Source: Chelativorans sp. Marseille-P2723
GTDB lineage: Bacteria > Pseudomonadota > Alphaproteobacteria > Rhizobiales > Rhizobiaceae
Direction of reading: 5' to 3'
Assembly: GCF_902809845.1 (NCBI RefSeq)
Contig: NZ_CADDWI010000009.1
Coordinates: 434,001 to 498,000, forward strand
DNA length: 64,000 bases
The position numbers were made by a program, and so were the translations under genes. The notes below the pieces were generated by a model that saw nothing but the letters and a program-made list of their open reading frames with translations, was not told the DNA's origin and did no database searches. Positions within the stretch are counted from its first letter, which is position 1. Every line of letters starts with the position of its first letter. Below are positions 26,515-36,452 of this stretch, piece after piece.

Positions 26515-28092
26515 CTACTCCGCAGCAGCGAACGAGGTCGGAACAAGTTTGGCCTCGGGCTCGTCATCGGGCTCCGGTCCGTGGCGGATCGCCCTGATCA
26601 TCAAAGCCATCTCGATGATGAACAGCACCGTGTAAATCAGCACGAAGCCGGCGATGGTGGCGAGCACCGTCGCGGCCCCCAGATTGGAGACCGCTGCGGC
26701 GGTCGGCAGCACGCCCTCGATGATCCAGGGCTGGCGACCGAATTCCGCGACGATCCAGCCCAGTTCGGCCGCGATCCATGGCAGGGGTATCGAGAAGACG
26801 GCGACGCGCAGGAGGAAAGGATAGCGGTCGAGCCGGCGGCGCGCCGAGAGGTAGAAGAACACGGCCATCAGGGCAATGAAGAAAAAGCCCAGACCGACCA
26901 TGATGCGAAACGACCAGAACAGCGTTGGAACGTGGGGAACCGTGTCCAGCGCCGCCTGATGGATCTGGTCTTCAGTCGCCTGACGCGGATCGTCGACATA
27001 ACGCTTGAGAAGAAGGGCATATCCGAGGTCGCGGCCATTGTTCTCGAAGGCCGTGCGCACTTCCGGTGCAACATTGGCCCCGCCATTCGTCTCCCGGATC
27101 TGCTGGAGTGCGTCGAAAGCCGTGACGCCCCGACGAATGCGTGTCTCGGCATGCTCCACCAGTTCGTCTATGCCGGGGATTTCGGCGGTCAGCGAGCGCG
27201 TGCCGATCAGGCCCATCACCCATGGAATCCTGACCGCATAATGGGTTTCGCGAGCCTCCTGGTCGGGAAGCCCGAACAGGGTGAAGGCGGCGGGCGCAGG
27301 TTCGGTCTCCCACATGCCCTCCATGGCCGCCAGCTTCATCTTCTGGTGCTCGGTCGACAGATAGCCGCTCTCGTCGCCGAGAACGACGACCGACAGCGCC
27401 GCGGCAAGGCCGAACGAGGCCGCAACCGTCATCGAGCGCTTGGCCAATTCGGAATGCCGTTCCTTGAGCACATACCAGGCCGAGACGCCGAGGACGAAAA
27501 CCGCGGCGGTGACGTAGCCGGCGGAAATCGTGTGCACGAACTTCGCCTGCGCCACCGGATTGAAAAGCACCGCATAGAAGTCGTTCACTTCCATGCGCAT
27601 GGTCTGCGGATTGAAGACGGAACCGACCGGGTTCTGCATCCAGCCATTGGCAATGAGAATCCATAGCGCCGAAAGATTCGAGCCGAGAGCCACGGCCCAG
27701 GTGGCGGCGAGGTGACCGACCCTGGACAGTTTATCCCATCCGAAAAAGAAGAGGCCGACGAAGGTCGCTTCGAGGAAGAAGGCCATCAGCCCTTCGATCG
27801 CCAGCGGAGCGCCGAAGATGTCGCCGACATAATGGCTATAATAGCTCCAGTTCATGCCGAACTGGAATTCCATGACAAGGCCGGTGGCGACGCCGAGCAC
27901 AAAGTTGATGCCGAACAGCGTGCCCCAGAACTTAGTCATCTGGCGCCAGATCGGTCGCCCCGTCATGACGTAGACTGTCTCCATGATCGCCAGCAGCACA
28001 GAAAGGCCGAGCGTCAGGGGCACGAAGAGGAAATGGTAAAGCGCGGTGATGGCGAATTGCAGCCGCGAAAGATCTACAATGTCCAGGTCCAT
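26515..28092 (-). CDS. cydA: Cytochrome bd ubiquinol oxidase subunit I
   Basis: A 525-residue membrane protein containing the haem b558, b595 and d sites. Visible signatures are LSRLQFAITALYHFLFVPLTLGL (residues 8-30, with the first haem histidine), a long quinol-binding Q loop in the middle, and FGRQPWIIEGVLPT near 440. Length fits. It reduces oxygen to water with electrons from quinol, without pumping protons. It lies directly after cydC, so it probably shares the gbsR-cydDC promoter. Assembly of its haems normally needs CydDC, whose genes are damaged here. Confidence 0.96.
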   Translation of the reverse strand: MDLDIVDLSRLQFAITALYHFLFVPLTLGLSVLLAIMETVYVMTGRPIWRQMTKFWGTLFGINFVLGVATGLVMEFQFGMNWSYYSHYVGDIFGAPLAIEGLMAFFLEATFVGLFFFGWDKLSRVGHLAATWAVALGSNLSALWILIANGWMQNPVGSVFNPQTMRMEVNDFYAVLFNPVAQAKFVHTISAGYVTAAVFVLGVSAWYVLKERHSELAKRSMTVAASFGLAAALSVVVLGDESGYLSTEHQKMKLAAMEGMWETEPAPAAFTLFGLPDQEARETHYAVRIPWVMGLIGTRSLTAEIPGIDELVEHAETRIRRGVTAFDALQQIRETNGGANVAPEVRTAFENNGRDLGYALLLKRYVDDPRQATEDQIHQAALDTVPHVPTLFWSFRIMVGLGFFFIALMAVFFYLSARRRLDRYPFLLRVAVFSIPLPWIAAELGWIVAEFGRQPWIIEGVLPTAAAVSNLGAATVLATIAGFVLIYTVLFIIEMALMIRAIRHGPEPDDEPEAKLVPTSFAAAE

Positions 28093-28159
28093 TAAGTATT
28101 CTCCATTCGCCCATCATCGCAAGGTGTTGCCGGCAGTCTTTGATATCGGTCAATCGCCA

Positions 28160-29867
28160 TCAGTCCGGTCGCAAGTCTTCGAGCAGGGAGGCAAATTCCG
28201 GCCCGCCGCGCCGGACGATGGTAGTGATCGATCCCTTGTCCATGATGACAATGCTGTCGGCGAGTTCGGCCTCCCGCCGGATATGCGTGGCCAACACTAT
28301 CGAACGCCCTTCGGCCCGTGCTGCAAGACGGATCAGGACGTCACGCGCCGTCGGCCCGTCGAGCCCCTCGGTCGGCTCGTCGAGCAGCCATAGCGGCGCG
28401 TCGCGCAGGAACAGGCGAGCGAGCGCCAGCGCGCAGGAACAGGCGAGCGAGCGCCAGCCGACGCGCCTGCCCGCCCGAAAGACCAAACCCCCCTTCGCCG
28501 AGCCGCGTATCGAGCTTCTCCGGGAGAGCTTCGACATCCTCTCTGAGGCCTGCGGCCTCGAGTGCGGCAAGCAGTCGGGAATCGTCGGCCTTCGGATCGG
28601 CGAGGCGAAGGTTGTCGCGCAGGCAGTCCTGAAACAGTTCGGTCCTCTGTGTCAGCAGCGTTGCCACCCGTCGTTCGACCATACCGTGTTCGGCCGCTAT
28701 TTCCCCGGCAATGAGGGCGAGCAACGTCGACTTGCCGGCGCCGCTCGGTCCCACGAGCGCGACTCGCTGGCCGTCACGGATCATAAGCGAGACATCGCGC
28801 AGCGTCGGCGCGGAAGCGCCCGCATGCCTGACCGTTGCATGCGCCAGACAGACGGAAAGGCCGGCAGGAGGACCGAGGGCGGCCGATTCGGGAGGAAGAA
28901 CCTCCAGACGCGGCGCGATCCGACGCGCCGCAAGCAGTGTGCGCCCCAGCTCAAGGGCGCCTCTGCGCAGTGGCGTGAAAGGTTCCAGGGCCGCGAACGC
29001 CACGAGAATGCCGAGCGCGGCGACTGGCGCGTCGATGGAACCTGTCTCGGCAAGCAGCGTCATGGCGACGACGGTGGCCGACAACAGTAGCGTCCCGACA
29101 ATACCGAAAGCGATGCCCGTCTTGGTTTCTATGCGATTGAGCGCGTCGTCGCTCTCTGCAAGATAGCGGTCCACCGTGGCGGCATCTTGCTGCCGGGCAG
29201 CAAGTTGTCCTGCCATGATCAATTCCGTATGACCGGCGACGAGGTCGATGATGTGTGAGCGCAGGATTTCAAGGCCATGCGCCCGTCGCTCCGCCGGCCT
29301 TTTCGCGGCAATGGCCGCAACGGTGGGAATTCCAGCCCCCGCCAGCACGAGCAAAAAGACAATCGCGGTTCCGAACAGCGGCTCGATCAGCCCCAGCACG
29401 GTACCGCTTGCCAGCGCCACGACAAGCGCGCCAAAAAGCGGCACCAACACACGCAGGTAGAGCGAATCCAGCGCGTCGATGTCGAGCGTCAGCCGGAACA
29501 GCAAGCGGGCCGGCCGCTTGATGAGGCCGGCGGCCATGTCGGGCCGGGCCCAACCCCGGAACAGCCCCTCGCGCAGTTCGGCAAGTACGCCGAGGGTTGC
29601 ATCGTGCGTCGTCAATCGCTCGCCATAGCGGGCGGCGGTGCGGACAAGCGCGAGGAAGCGGATACCTGCTGCCGGGGCGAATACGTCGAAGGCAAGCGCA
29701 GTCGTGACCGACAGGCCGGCGATCGCCGTGGCTGTGATGAACCAGCCGGAAAGGCCGAGAAGCGCTACTCCGGCCAGAGCCGTGGCGGCTGAAAGAAGCG
29801 CACCGGCAACCGGCATGAAACGATTGCCGGAGAGGAAAAGCACGAGGATCGGTCGCAGGCTGGTCAT
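28160..29867 (-). pseudogene. cydC: cydC, ABC exporter subunit, frameshifted by a 28-bp tandem duplication
   Basis: CydC pairs with CydD to export cysteine and glutathione needed for cytochrome bd assembly. The N-terminal membrane domain (six helices, about 15-310) and the P-loop (GPSGAGKSTLL, about 370), then LSGGQARRLALARLF (about 470), are present from start 29867. The frame is lost in an exact two-copy repeat at 28403-28458 and regained in another frame as DAPLWLLDEPTEGLDG (Walker B) to the stop at 28160. Removing one copy restores a continuous, usual-length protein of about 560 residues. The frame shift removes Walker B and the H-loop, so the damaged form would be inactive. Confidence 0.9.
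28403..28458. repeat. Tandem duplication, 2 x 28 bp, in cydC
   Basis: Two adjacent identical 28-base copies (28403-28430 and 28431-28458, unit starting GCGCAGGAACAGG). Because 28 is not a multiple of three, the extra copy shifts the cydC frame. Confidence 0.97.
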
Positions 29868-31683
29868 GCCGCGCGCTCCAGTCGCCCCGGTGTCACGCGC
29901 ACGATCCGATCCATGCGTGCCGCCAGCACAGGATCATGCGTAGCGACGATCAGAGTGCGGCCGTCCGCCAGCGCCAGAAGAGCGTCGGCGATCTGCCGGG
30001 CGGTTACCACATCGAGATGCGCGGTGGGTTCGTCGGCGAGGATCAGCCCGGTTTCGGGGGCTGCGACAATGCGCGCGAGCGCAAGCCGCGAGGCCTCGCC
30101 TCCCGACAAGCCAACACCGCCCTCGCCGACCGGCGCCGCCCCTCTCCTGGCGCACCGCCCTCGCCGACCGGCGCCGCCCCTCTCCTGGCGGCCACCGCGC
30201 CGAGGCCCACCAGATCCAGGGCCTTTCGGACCACCTTCCTGCTTATGCCGGGTCGCCCCAGCGTGACATTGCCTGCAAGTGTCGCGGGGAAAATGTGCGG
30301 ACGTTGTCCGATGAACGCCATGCGTCGGCGCAGCGCTGCAGCTGTACGCTGCGACATGACCTCTCCTCCGATCAGGATGCGGCCGCTTTCGGGCAGCGCA
30401 AAGCCGGAAAGCAGCGCGAGCAGCGTCGATTTTCCGGATCCGCTGGAACCGAGCAGCGCCACATGCTCGCCGGGGACGACGTCGAGATCGAAGCCGTCGA
30501 AGACAGGCTCGGTATTGGAAGCGTGGCGAAAGCGAAGCTTTTCGATGCGAACACCTGGCGGCGAAGATGGAGCCGGCCCGAATGGCAAATCCTCATCTTG
30601 GGCCCCGGGAAGTAGCGTGCCTTGCTGTGCAAGATCGCGAACCGCCTGCATGGCCGCCTCGCCCGCGGCCCGGTCGTGCCAGACGGTGGAAAGGTCACGC
30701 AACGGTTCGAAGAAGGCGGGCGCGAGCAGCAGAATGAACAAACCTTCTTTGAGGGAAAGCGTCGTCTCCCAGGCGCCAAAGGGGAGTTGTCCCAGAAGGT
30801 GGAAACCGACGTAGACGGCGACCATGGCGACGCCCAGCGCGGAGCACAACTCAAGCACCGCGGACGACAGGAAGGCGATCCGCAGCACCGCCATGGTGCG
30901 CAGCCGGAGATTTTCCGCATCGAGCCTTAGCCTGCGGGCGGTCATGTCGACGGCTCCGAGCGAGCGGATCGTGGCAAGACCACGCAGCCGGTCGAGCAGG
31001 AAGGCGTTCATGCTCCCCAGTTCGACGAGTTGCGCCTTGCTCGCGGCCTTGGCGCGCCAGCCGATGAGCGCCATGAAGATCGGGATCAGGGGTGCAGCGA
31101 TGAGGAGCACCAGGGCGGCGGCCCAGGACCAGACGAAGACGCAAGCGAAGATCAGCAGCGGCATGATCGTCGCACGCAGTCGCGCCGGCTGGAAACGGGC
31201 AACGTGTGGTACGATCGCCTCCGCCTGCTCGGCCAGCGTGCTCGCTGCGAGGCCGGAGGCAGGACGGGCGGGGTCGATCGGCGAACGGTCCGCGAGAGCG
31301 GCCAGGGCATCGCGGCGAAGATCGGACAGGCTATGACGCGCCTGACGAAAGGCTATGCGAGCGCCGGCGGCATCGAGAACCGACCTCAGCACTCCGAGGA
31401 CAAACACGCCTGTCGCATACCACCAGACCGAAGCGGCGGCGTCTCCGGCGCCGATGTTCCCCACTGCCGATGCGAGCAGCCAAGCTTGCGGAATCCAGAT
31501 CGTGGACGCAAAGATTTGAAGAGCCGATCCAGTCCGGGCTTTTGCATTCGATGCCGGTCGCATGGTCGCATGGCACTGATCGGTATCAGCGCCTCCCTCG
31601 CCGCGAGATGCATCGCAAGGACCGATGACCGCGGCTTCCGCTCGCCTATCTTCCGGCGCGCTGATGGAACCGGCTTTGGTCAC
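29864..31683 (-). pseudogene. cydD: cydD, ABC exporter subunit, frameshifted by a 38-bp tandem duplication
   Basis: The start at 31683 overlaps the stop of the gbsR gene by four bases. The membrane domain (six helices, about 55-330), P-loop (GSSGSGKSTLL, about 415) and Q-loop are intact. Before the ABC signature the frame is shifted by a repeat at 30116-30190; the remainder is read in another frame as SGGEASRLALARI, ILADEPTAHLD and the C-terminus ending at 29864. Deleting one repeat unit restores a normal protein of about 560 residues. As written, the signature and Walker B are lost. The last four bases overlap the cydC start. Confidence 0.9.
30116..30190. repeat. Tandem duplication, period 38 bp, in cydD
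   Basis: Copies at 30116-30152 and 30154-30190 are identical over 37 bases with a period of 38 (unit starting ACCGCCCTCGCCG). The extra unit is not a multiple of three and shifts the cydD frame. Confidence 0.96.
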
Positions 31684-32258
31684 ACTCGCCCCTTCCCGTC
31701 TTTTGTTTTCCGACGACCCACGGAGACGATCTTGTCGCTGGCATCGAGCAACCTGGAGATGCGGGAACCCAACCCAAGCAAGGTCGCGAGCCGCTGGGTG
31801 TCGAGCTGCTTGACATCATCATACCAGGTCGTCAGTTGCTCGATCAGGCCGTGCATCTCGGTCATGCGTCGCTGCGCGAAGCGTTCGCTCTCGCCCTGCG
31901 GATCCTGCATCAGAATTTCGCGCAGCACCGAAAGCGTAGGATCGATTTCGCGCTTTTTTCTTTCCTCGATCAGCGTGCGCAGGATTTGCCAGACATCATC
32001 CGGCGCGGAGAAGAACTCACGACGATCGCCCGGCTTGTGGCTTAGCAGAACAAGGCGCCACGCTTGCAATTCGCGCAAGCTCATCGAGACATTCGAGCGT
32101 GAAATGCCGAGTGCCTCGACAATCTCGTCGGCACATAGCGGCTTCGGTGAGACATAGAGAAGGGCGTAGATCTGGCCGACCGTGCGGTTGATACCCCAGC
32201 GACTCCCCATCTCTCCGAAATGAAGAACAAAAGCCTGAATGAGTGGCGGAAGGTTCAC
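31680..32258 (-). CDS. GbsR/MarR-family transcriptional regulator of the cyd operon
   Basis: A 192-residue winged helix protein of the GbsR type: FGEMGSRWGINRTVGQIYALLYVSPKPLCADEIVEALGISRSNVSMSLRELQAW (residues 14-67) and a helical C-terminal dimerisation part. It leads the gbsR-cydDC-cydABX gene run with a four-base overlap into cydD. A perfect 16-base palindrome just upstream (32276-32291) is its likely operator, so it is probably autoregulated together with the bd oxidase genes. Signal unknown. Confidence 0.85.
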   Translation of the reverse strand: MNLPPLIQAFVLHFGEMGSRWGINRTVGQIYALLYVSPKPLCADEIVEALGISRSNVSMSLRELQAWRLVLLSHKPGDRREFFSAPDDVWQILRTLIEERKKREIDPTLSVLREILMQDPQGESERFAQRRMTEMHGLIEQLTTWYDDVKQLDTQRLATLLGLGSRISRLLDASDKIVSVGRRKTKDGKGRV

Positions 32259-32275
32259 GGCGGACTTTCACGGAG

Positions 32276-32291
32276 TTCAGAAATTTCTGAA
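32276..32291. promoter_or_regulatory. Perfect palindrome upstream of the GbsR/MarR gene
   Basis: TTCAGAAATTTCTGAA is its own reverse complement; the palindrome ends 18 bases before the gene's start codon, beside an AT-rich stretch (32298-32305, TATATATA) that may be a -10 region. MarR/GbsR operators are usually of this form. Confidence 0.6.
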
Positions 32292-32481
32292 ACTTCTATA
32301 TATAAAGACGTGATTGCGCAAGTCTGCATTGCTAGCGCCTGAGGTGTACATCGCGAAAGACAAGGAACCTTCAACACATCTCGTCAGCTCAAAATGGCCA
32401 TGCTTTATCGAAGCCGTGAGAACTCTGGATCGGTCAACCCCGGAAGATAGTCCGTAGGGCGCCAATGTCCGTATTCGTGGC

Positions 32482-34287
32482 TTATGACGTCGTACGCGCT
32501 TCCATCGGCAAGGAACAAAGGTCGTGGTCACCACTGGCTGACGGTGCATGCCCGCATATGTCTCGTTCTTCCGTGAGGCTGCGGAACGCCTCGAACTGAC
32601 TGAGATAGACGGTTCCCGTCAGGTGATCGAGGAACGCGGCACGCTTGAGACGATCCATCACGGGACCCTTCACCTCGGTCAGATGGAAGGTGATACCGGC
32701 ATCCTTCAGCCGGTGATTGATCTCCTCCAGGCTTTCCAGCGCGCTGGCATCGACGGTGTTGACTGCCGAACACATCAGCACAACGTGGCGCAGGTCAGGA
32801 CGCTCGGCCACAAGTTCGGCAATGCGGTCTTCGAGATAGCGACTGTTGGCGAAATAGAGGCTTTCGTCGACCCGGATCGACAGGATGTGCGGATCGATCT
32901 GGACCTGATGGCGTTCGACGTTGCGGAAGTGTTCGGTCCGTGGCACCAGGCCGACGACCGCCATGTGGGGCTTGCTCGTGCGGTAGAGGTGAAGAACGAG
33001 CGACAGCGCTACCCCAGCCACCACGCCAGGCTCCACGCCCCACAACAGGGTAACGAGGATCGTCGCCGCCATCGCGGAAAAGTCGGCCTTCGAATAGTCG
33101 AAGACCTGGCGGATCGCCTTGAGGTCGACGAGCGACAGGACGGCGACGATGATGGTTGCGGCAAGGGTAGCCTGCGGGAGGCTGGTGAGGAGCGGCGTCA
33201 GGAACAAGGTCGCAAATGCGATACCGGCGGCCGTGAATACGCCGGCAGCGGGCGTTTCGGCCCCAGCGTCGAAATTGACGACGGAACGGGCGAAGCCTCC
33301 CGTCACCGGATAGCCGGTGGAAAGGCCGGAAGCGATGTTGGCAGCGCCAAGCCCGATCAGTTCCTGATCCGGAACGATGCGCTGTCGCCGTTTCGAGGCG
33401 AGCGTCTGCGCAACCGACACGGATTCGACGAAGCCGATAATGCTGATCAGGAAGGCTGGTGCGGCGAGGGTTATGACCAGATCGATGGAGATCTGGGGCA
33501 GCCCGAATGCAGGGAGACCCTGCGGGATCGTGCCGACCAGGGCCACACCCTCCCCGCCAAGGTCGAGCGCGGCTGCGATGAAGATCGTCAAGGCCACGGC
33601 AAGAATCGGCGCGGCCTTGGTCATCAGGTCCGCCGGCCGTTTCGCGATGCCGAGGCCGATCAGGAGCGGCTTCAGCCGCATACGCGCGAAATAGAGGAAG
33701 GCGAGCGCGCCCACACCGATGGCTACCGTGTAGGGATTGATCCGGGCTGCCGTCCTTGCCAGCGCGAAAACAATTTCGGGAAGGGTATCGCCACCCGCAT
33801 GGACGCCGAAAATATGCTTCAACTGGCTGGCCGCGATCAGGAGTCCCGAGGCGGTGATGAAGCCGGAAATCACCGGGTGGCTGAGGAAATTGGCAAGGAA
33901 GCCGAGCCGGAACAGACCCATCAACACCAGCATCGCCCCCGACAGCAGCGCCAGCACGATTGCCGCTGTGAGATAATCCGTCGTACCTTGCGCGGCGATC
34001 TGCCCAATGGCCGATGCCGTCATGAGCGACACGACGGCGACAGGCCCGACCGCGAGTGTCCGGCTGGCGCCAAACAGCGCGTAGGCCACCAGCGGCAGGA
34101 TCGACGCGTAGAGGCCGACTTCAGGCGGCAGCCCCGCGAGCATGGCATAGGCCAGCGATTGCGGGATAAGCATGATCGTGACGATGACCGCGGCAACCAG
34201 ATCGCTGACCAGCGTCGTCCGATCATAGGTACGCGCCCAATCCGTCAACGGCAGATATCCGTTTATCCGCCTCGCAAGGCCGCCCAT
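32482..34287 (-). CDS. SulP-family anion (sulfate) transporter with STAS domain
   Basis: A 601-residue transporter. The membrane part (residues 15-440, about 12-14 helices) includes the SulP signature near the start (LVAAVIVTIMLIPQSLAYAMLAGLPPEVGLYASI) and GLGAANIASGLSTGYPVTGGFARSVVN. The C-terminal STAS domain (about 455-560) contains VNTVDASALESLEEI. The last 30 residues appear unconserved. It lies at the end of the likely sulfur operon, 22 bases after the second YeeE gene. Family substrates are sulfate and related anions; here sulfite or sulfate export or uptake after sulfide oxidation is an inference. Confidence 0.93.
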   Translation of the reverse strand: MGGLARRINGYLPLTDWARTYDRTTLVSDLVAAVIVTIMLIPQSLAYAMLAGLPPEVGLYASILPLVAYALFGASRTLAVGPVAVVSLMTASAIGQIAAQGTTDYLTAAIVLALLSGAMLVLMGLFRLGFLANFLSHPVISGFITASGLLIAASQLKHIFGVHAGGDTLPEIVFALARTAARINPYTVAIGVGALAFLYFARMRLKPLLIGLGIAKRPADLMTKAAPILAVALTIFIAAALDLGGEGVALVGTIPQGLPAFGLPQISIDLVITLAAPAFLISIIGFVESVSVAQTLASKRRQRIVPDQELIGLGAANIASGLSTGYPVTGGFARSVVNFDAGAETPAAGVFTAAGIAFATLFLTPLLTSLPQATLAATIIVAVLSLVDLKAIRQVFDYSKADFSAMAATILVTLLWGVEPGVVAGVALSLVLHLYRTSKPHMAVVGLVPRTEHFRNVERHQVQIDPHILSIRVDESLYFANSRYLEDRIAELVAERPDLRHVVLMCSAVNTVDASALESLEEINHRLKDAGITFHLTEVKGPVMDRLKRAAFLDHLTGTVYLSQFEAFRSLTEERDICGHAPSASGDHDLCSLPMEARTTS

Positions 34288-34308
34288 CTTCGTATCACCT
34301 TCCGCTGA

Positions 34309-34752
34309 TCAGGCCGCGTCCGACTGCGTCCGCACTGCCATCGCGTGTCGCGCCAGGCGCGCCGCAGCGATGCCGCCCAACATCGAGCCGACAAAGAGCA
34401 GCGCGTCGGCTTCGCCCAGGCCGAGAGCCGGGATGGCACCTCCTGGACAGAAGCCGGTGATGCCCCAACCGACGCCGAACACCGCCGAACCCGCGATGAG
34501 CGCGGGGTCGATATTGCGGGCGCTCGGAAGATGAAAGGTTCGATCGAACAGGGGCTGCGGACGTCTGAGCACGAAATGATAGCCGATGGCGGTCACGATG
34601 AGCGCACCACCCATCACGAACGCGAGCGAGGGGTCCCACACGCCTGCCACATCGAAGAAACTGAGCACCTTGGCCGGGTTGGCCATACCGGAAATCGCAA
34701 TTCCTGCGCCGAAGACGAGACCTGCGAAAAGGGCGGAGAGGGTCCGGATCAT
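34309..34752 (-). CDS. YeeE/YedE-type sulfur transport membrane protein (short form 2)
   Basis: A 147-residue membrane protein with about four helices: residues 2-22, 35-55, 85-105 and 112-135. It contains GVGWGITGFCPGGAIP, the cysteine motif of YeeE/YedE (TsuA) family thiosulfate transporters. It is the second half of a split pair with the gene at 34752-35183. Its start overlaps the previous stop by one base (TGATG), so the two are translationally coupled. Such pairs occur in BigR-controlled operons. Substrate (thiosulfate or a related sulfur species) is inferred. Confidence 0.9.
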   Translation of the reverse strand: MIRTLSALFAGLVFGAGIAISGMANPAKVLSFFDVAGVWDPSLAFVMGGALIVTAIGYHFVLRRPQPLFDRTFHLPSARNIDPALIAGSAVFGVGWGITGFCPGGAIPALGLGEADALLFVGSMLGGIAAARLARHAMAVRTQSDAA

Positions 34753-35183
34753 CAGAAGCCTCCAAGAAGGTGACGAACGATGAAGACGGTCAATGCCGTC
34801 GATGCCATGAATGTGAGCGTCGCGGCGATGGAACGTGGCGACACCCGGGCGAGCCCGCAGACGCCGTGTCCGGACGTGCAGCCGGAGCCGAAATAGACGC
34901 CAATGCCGACGATCAGCCCGCCGATGACGAGCCATGGCGCTGGTACCGCGCTCTCAAAAGGAATGACCGGCTCACCGGCAATGGCAATGATCAGGGCTGG
35001 TGCGGCGATCGCTCCGGCAATGAAGGCCGCCCGCCAGGTCCAGTCGTCCGAGAATGGCGGCAGAAGCCCAGACAGGATGCCGGTCATCCCGGCGATGCGG
35101 CCATGGAAGGCCATCAGCAGGACGGCGGCAACGCCGATCAGCGCGCCTCCAAAAAGGGAGGCAACCGGTGTGAATTCAGTCAT
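34752..35183 (-). CDS. YeeE/YedE-type sulfur transport membrane protein (short form 1)
   Basis: A 143-residue membrane protein with four helices and the motif [15 protein letters not shown] (about residues 98-112), the first-half cysteine signature of YeeE/YedE sulfur transporters. It partners with the next gene, which carries the second signature. It starts three bases after the regulator gene upstream. In the family the cysteines pass a sulfur compound across the membrane. Confidence 0.9.
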   Translation of the reverse strand: MTEFTPVASLFGGALIGVAAVLLMAFHGRIAGMTGILSGLLPPFSDDWTWRAAFIAGAIAAPALIIAIAGEPVIPFESAVPAPWLVIGGLIVGIGVYFGSGCTSGHGVCGLARVSPRSIAATLTFMASTALTVFIVRHLLGGF

Positions 35184-35186
35184 CGA

Positions 35187-35528
35187 TCAGTCTCGTCGTT
35201 GCGGGTTTGCGGCATCGCTCGTGCAGAACAGCCGGTGCATGGTGTGAATGAATGCTGCCACGCGCGGGTCCGCGAGGTGGTAAAAGACATGCTTGCCCTC
35301 CTTGCGACCCGCAATCAGCCCTGCCTCGCGCAACTCTGCGATCTGCTGCGACAGGCCCGGCTGGCGGATGCCGAGCAGATCCTCGAGGTCCCGAACGGAG
35401 CGCTCGGCCTCAAGGAGTGCGCAGCAGACCAGCAGTCGATCGGGATTGGACAGCTTCTTCAGAAAGCCCGATGCCTCCTCGACATTGGCCTTCAGGTCGG
35501 CTGCTTCGCAGGAAAGCGGCTCAATCAC
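35187..35528 (-). CDS. bigR: ArsR-family persulfide sensor, BigR-like (paralogue 2)
   Basis: A 113-residue winged helix regulator. The recognition helix region reads RQPGLSQQIAELREAGLIAGRKEG. Cysteines at residues 36 (LLVCCALL) and 102 (HRLFCTS) are 66 residues apart, exactly the spacing of the BigR/SqrR dithiol that forms a polysulfide bridge. It lies inside the operon it probably regulates, between the persulfide dioxygenase and YeeE genes, the arrangement known for BigR operons in Agrobacterium and Xylella. The symbol bigR is given because context and cysteines both fit. Confidence 0.88.
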   Translation of the reverse strand: MIEPLSCEAADLKANVEEASGFLKKLSNPDRLLVCCALLEAERSVRDLEDLLGIRQPGLSQQIAELREAGLIAGRKEGKHVFYHLADPRVAAFIHTMHRLFCTSDAANPQRRD

Positions 35529-35531
35529 GTG

Positions 35532-36413
35532 TCAATCCCATGGCGCGCCGCTCAGCACGTCGAGCGGGATCTTAAGGTAACGGCGTCCGTTTGATTCGGG
35601 TACGGGCAGCCGTCCGCCATTGGTGTTGATCTGCAGCGAGTGCAAGATCAGCTTAGGCATGGCAAGCGTCCTGTCGCGGGCCTCGCGGGCGGCGACAAAC
35701 TCCGCTTCCGTCCTGTATTTCGCCATATGGATGTTCTTTGCCTTCTGCTCGCTGACCGTCGATTCCCACAGCGGTTCGCGACCGCCGGGCTGGTAGTCGT
35801 GGCCGGTAAAGATGCGGGTCTCGTCCGGCAGGGCGAGGATGTCCTGGATGGACTTCCACAGCACCTTGGCGCTGCCGCCCGGGAAATCGGCGCGCGCCGT
35901 GCCGCTGTCGGGCATGAACAGCGTGTCGTGTACGAACGCGGCATCACCGATGACATAGGTGATCGAAGCGAGCGTATGACCCGGCGAGAACATCACTCTC
36001 GCGTCGATATTGCCGATCGTGAAGGTGTCGCCGTCAGCAAAGAGGCGATCCCACTGGGAGCCGTCGGCGGGAAAATCCGGCCAGTTGTAGAAGTCCTTCC
36101 AAAGCTTCTGGACCTCAGTCACCTTCTCGCCGATCGCTGTGGGCGCTCCGGTCTTTTCCTTGAGGTAGGCGGCGGCCGAGAAGTGGTCGGCATGGGGATG
36201 GGTGTCGAGGATCCACTCGACCGTGTAGCCCCTCTCCTTCACGAATTCGAGGATGCGGTCGGCGCTCTTCGATGCGGTCTGGCCGGATTTCTCATCGAAG
36301 TCATAGACGGGGTCGATGATCGCGCATTTCTTCGTCTCGGGATCAGCGACCACATATTGGATCGACCAGGTCCGCCGGTCGAAGAAGCCGGTCACTTCGG
36401 GTTTCTGTGCCAT
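35532..36413 (-). CDS. blh: Metallo-beta-lactamase-fold persulfide dioxygenase (Blh/ETHE1 type)
   Basis: A 293-residue MBL-fold enzyme. It starts FFDRRTWSIQYVVADPETKKCAIIDPVYDF. Iron-binding motifs are DTHPHADHFSAA (about residues 73-84), the HTL of SPGHT (about 146) and the FTGHDYQPGG motif (about 200). Persulfide dioxygenases oxidise glutathione persulfide to sulfite with oxygen. It lies between the DUF442 gene and bigR, as in known BigR operons. The start at 36413 gives the usual length. Confidence 0.93.
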   Translation of the reverse strand: MAQKPEVTGFFDRRTWSIQYVVADPETKKCAIIDPVYDFDEKSGQTASKSADRILEFVKERGYTVEWILDTHPHADHFSAAAYLKEKTGAPTAIGEKVTEVQKLWKDFYNWPDFPADGSQWDRLFADGDTFTIGNIDARVMFSPGHTLASITYVIGDAAFVHDTLFMPDSGTARADFPGGSAKVLWKSIQDILALPDETRIFTGHDYQPGGREPLWESTVSEQKAKNIHMAKYRTEAEFVAAREARDRTLAMPKLILHSLQINTNGGRLPVPESNGRRYLKIPLDVLSGAPWD

Positions 36414-36452
36414 GGGAATTCTCTTTCTGCGTGCTGCTCTTGGATGAAGGTG

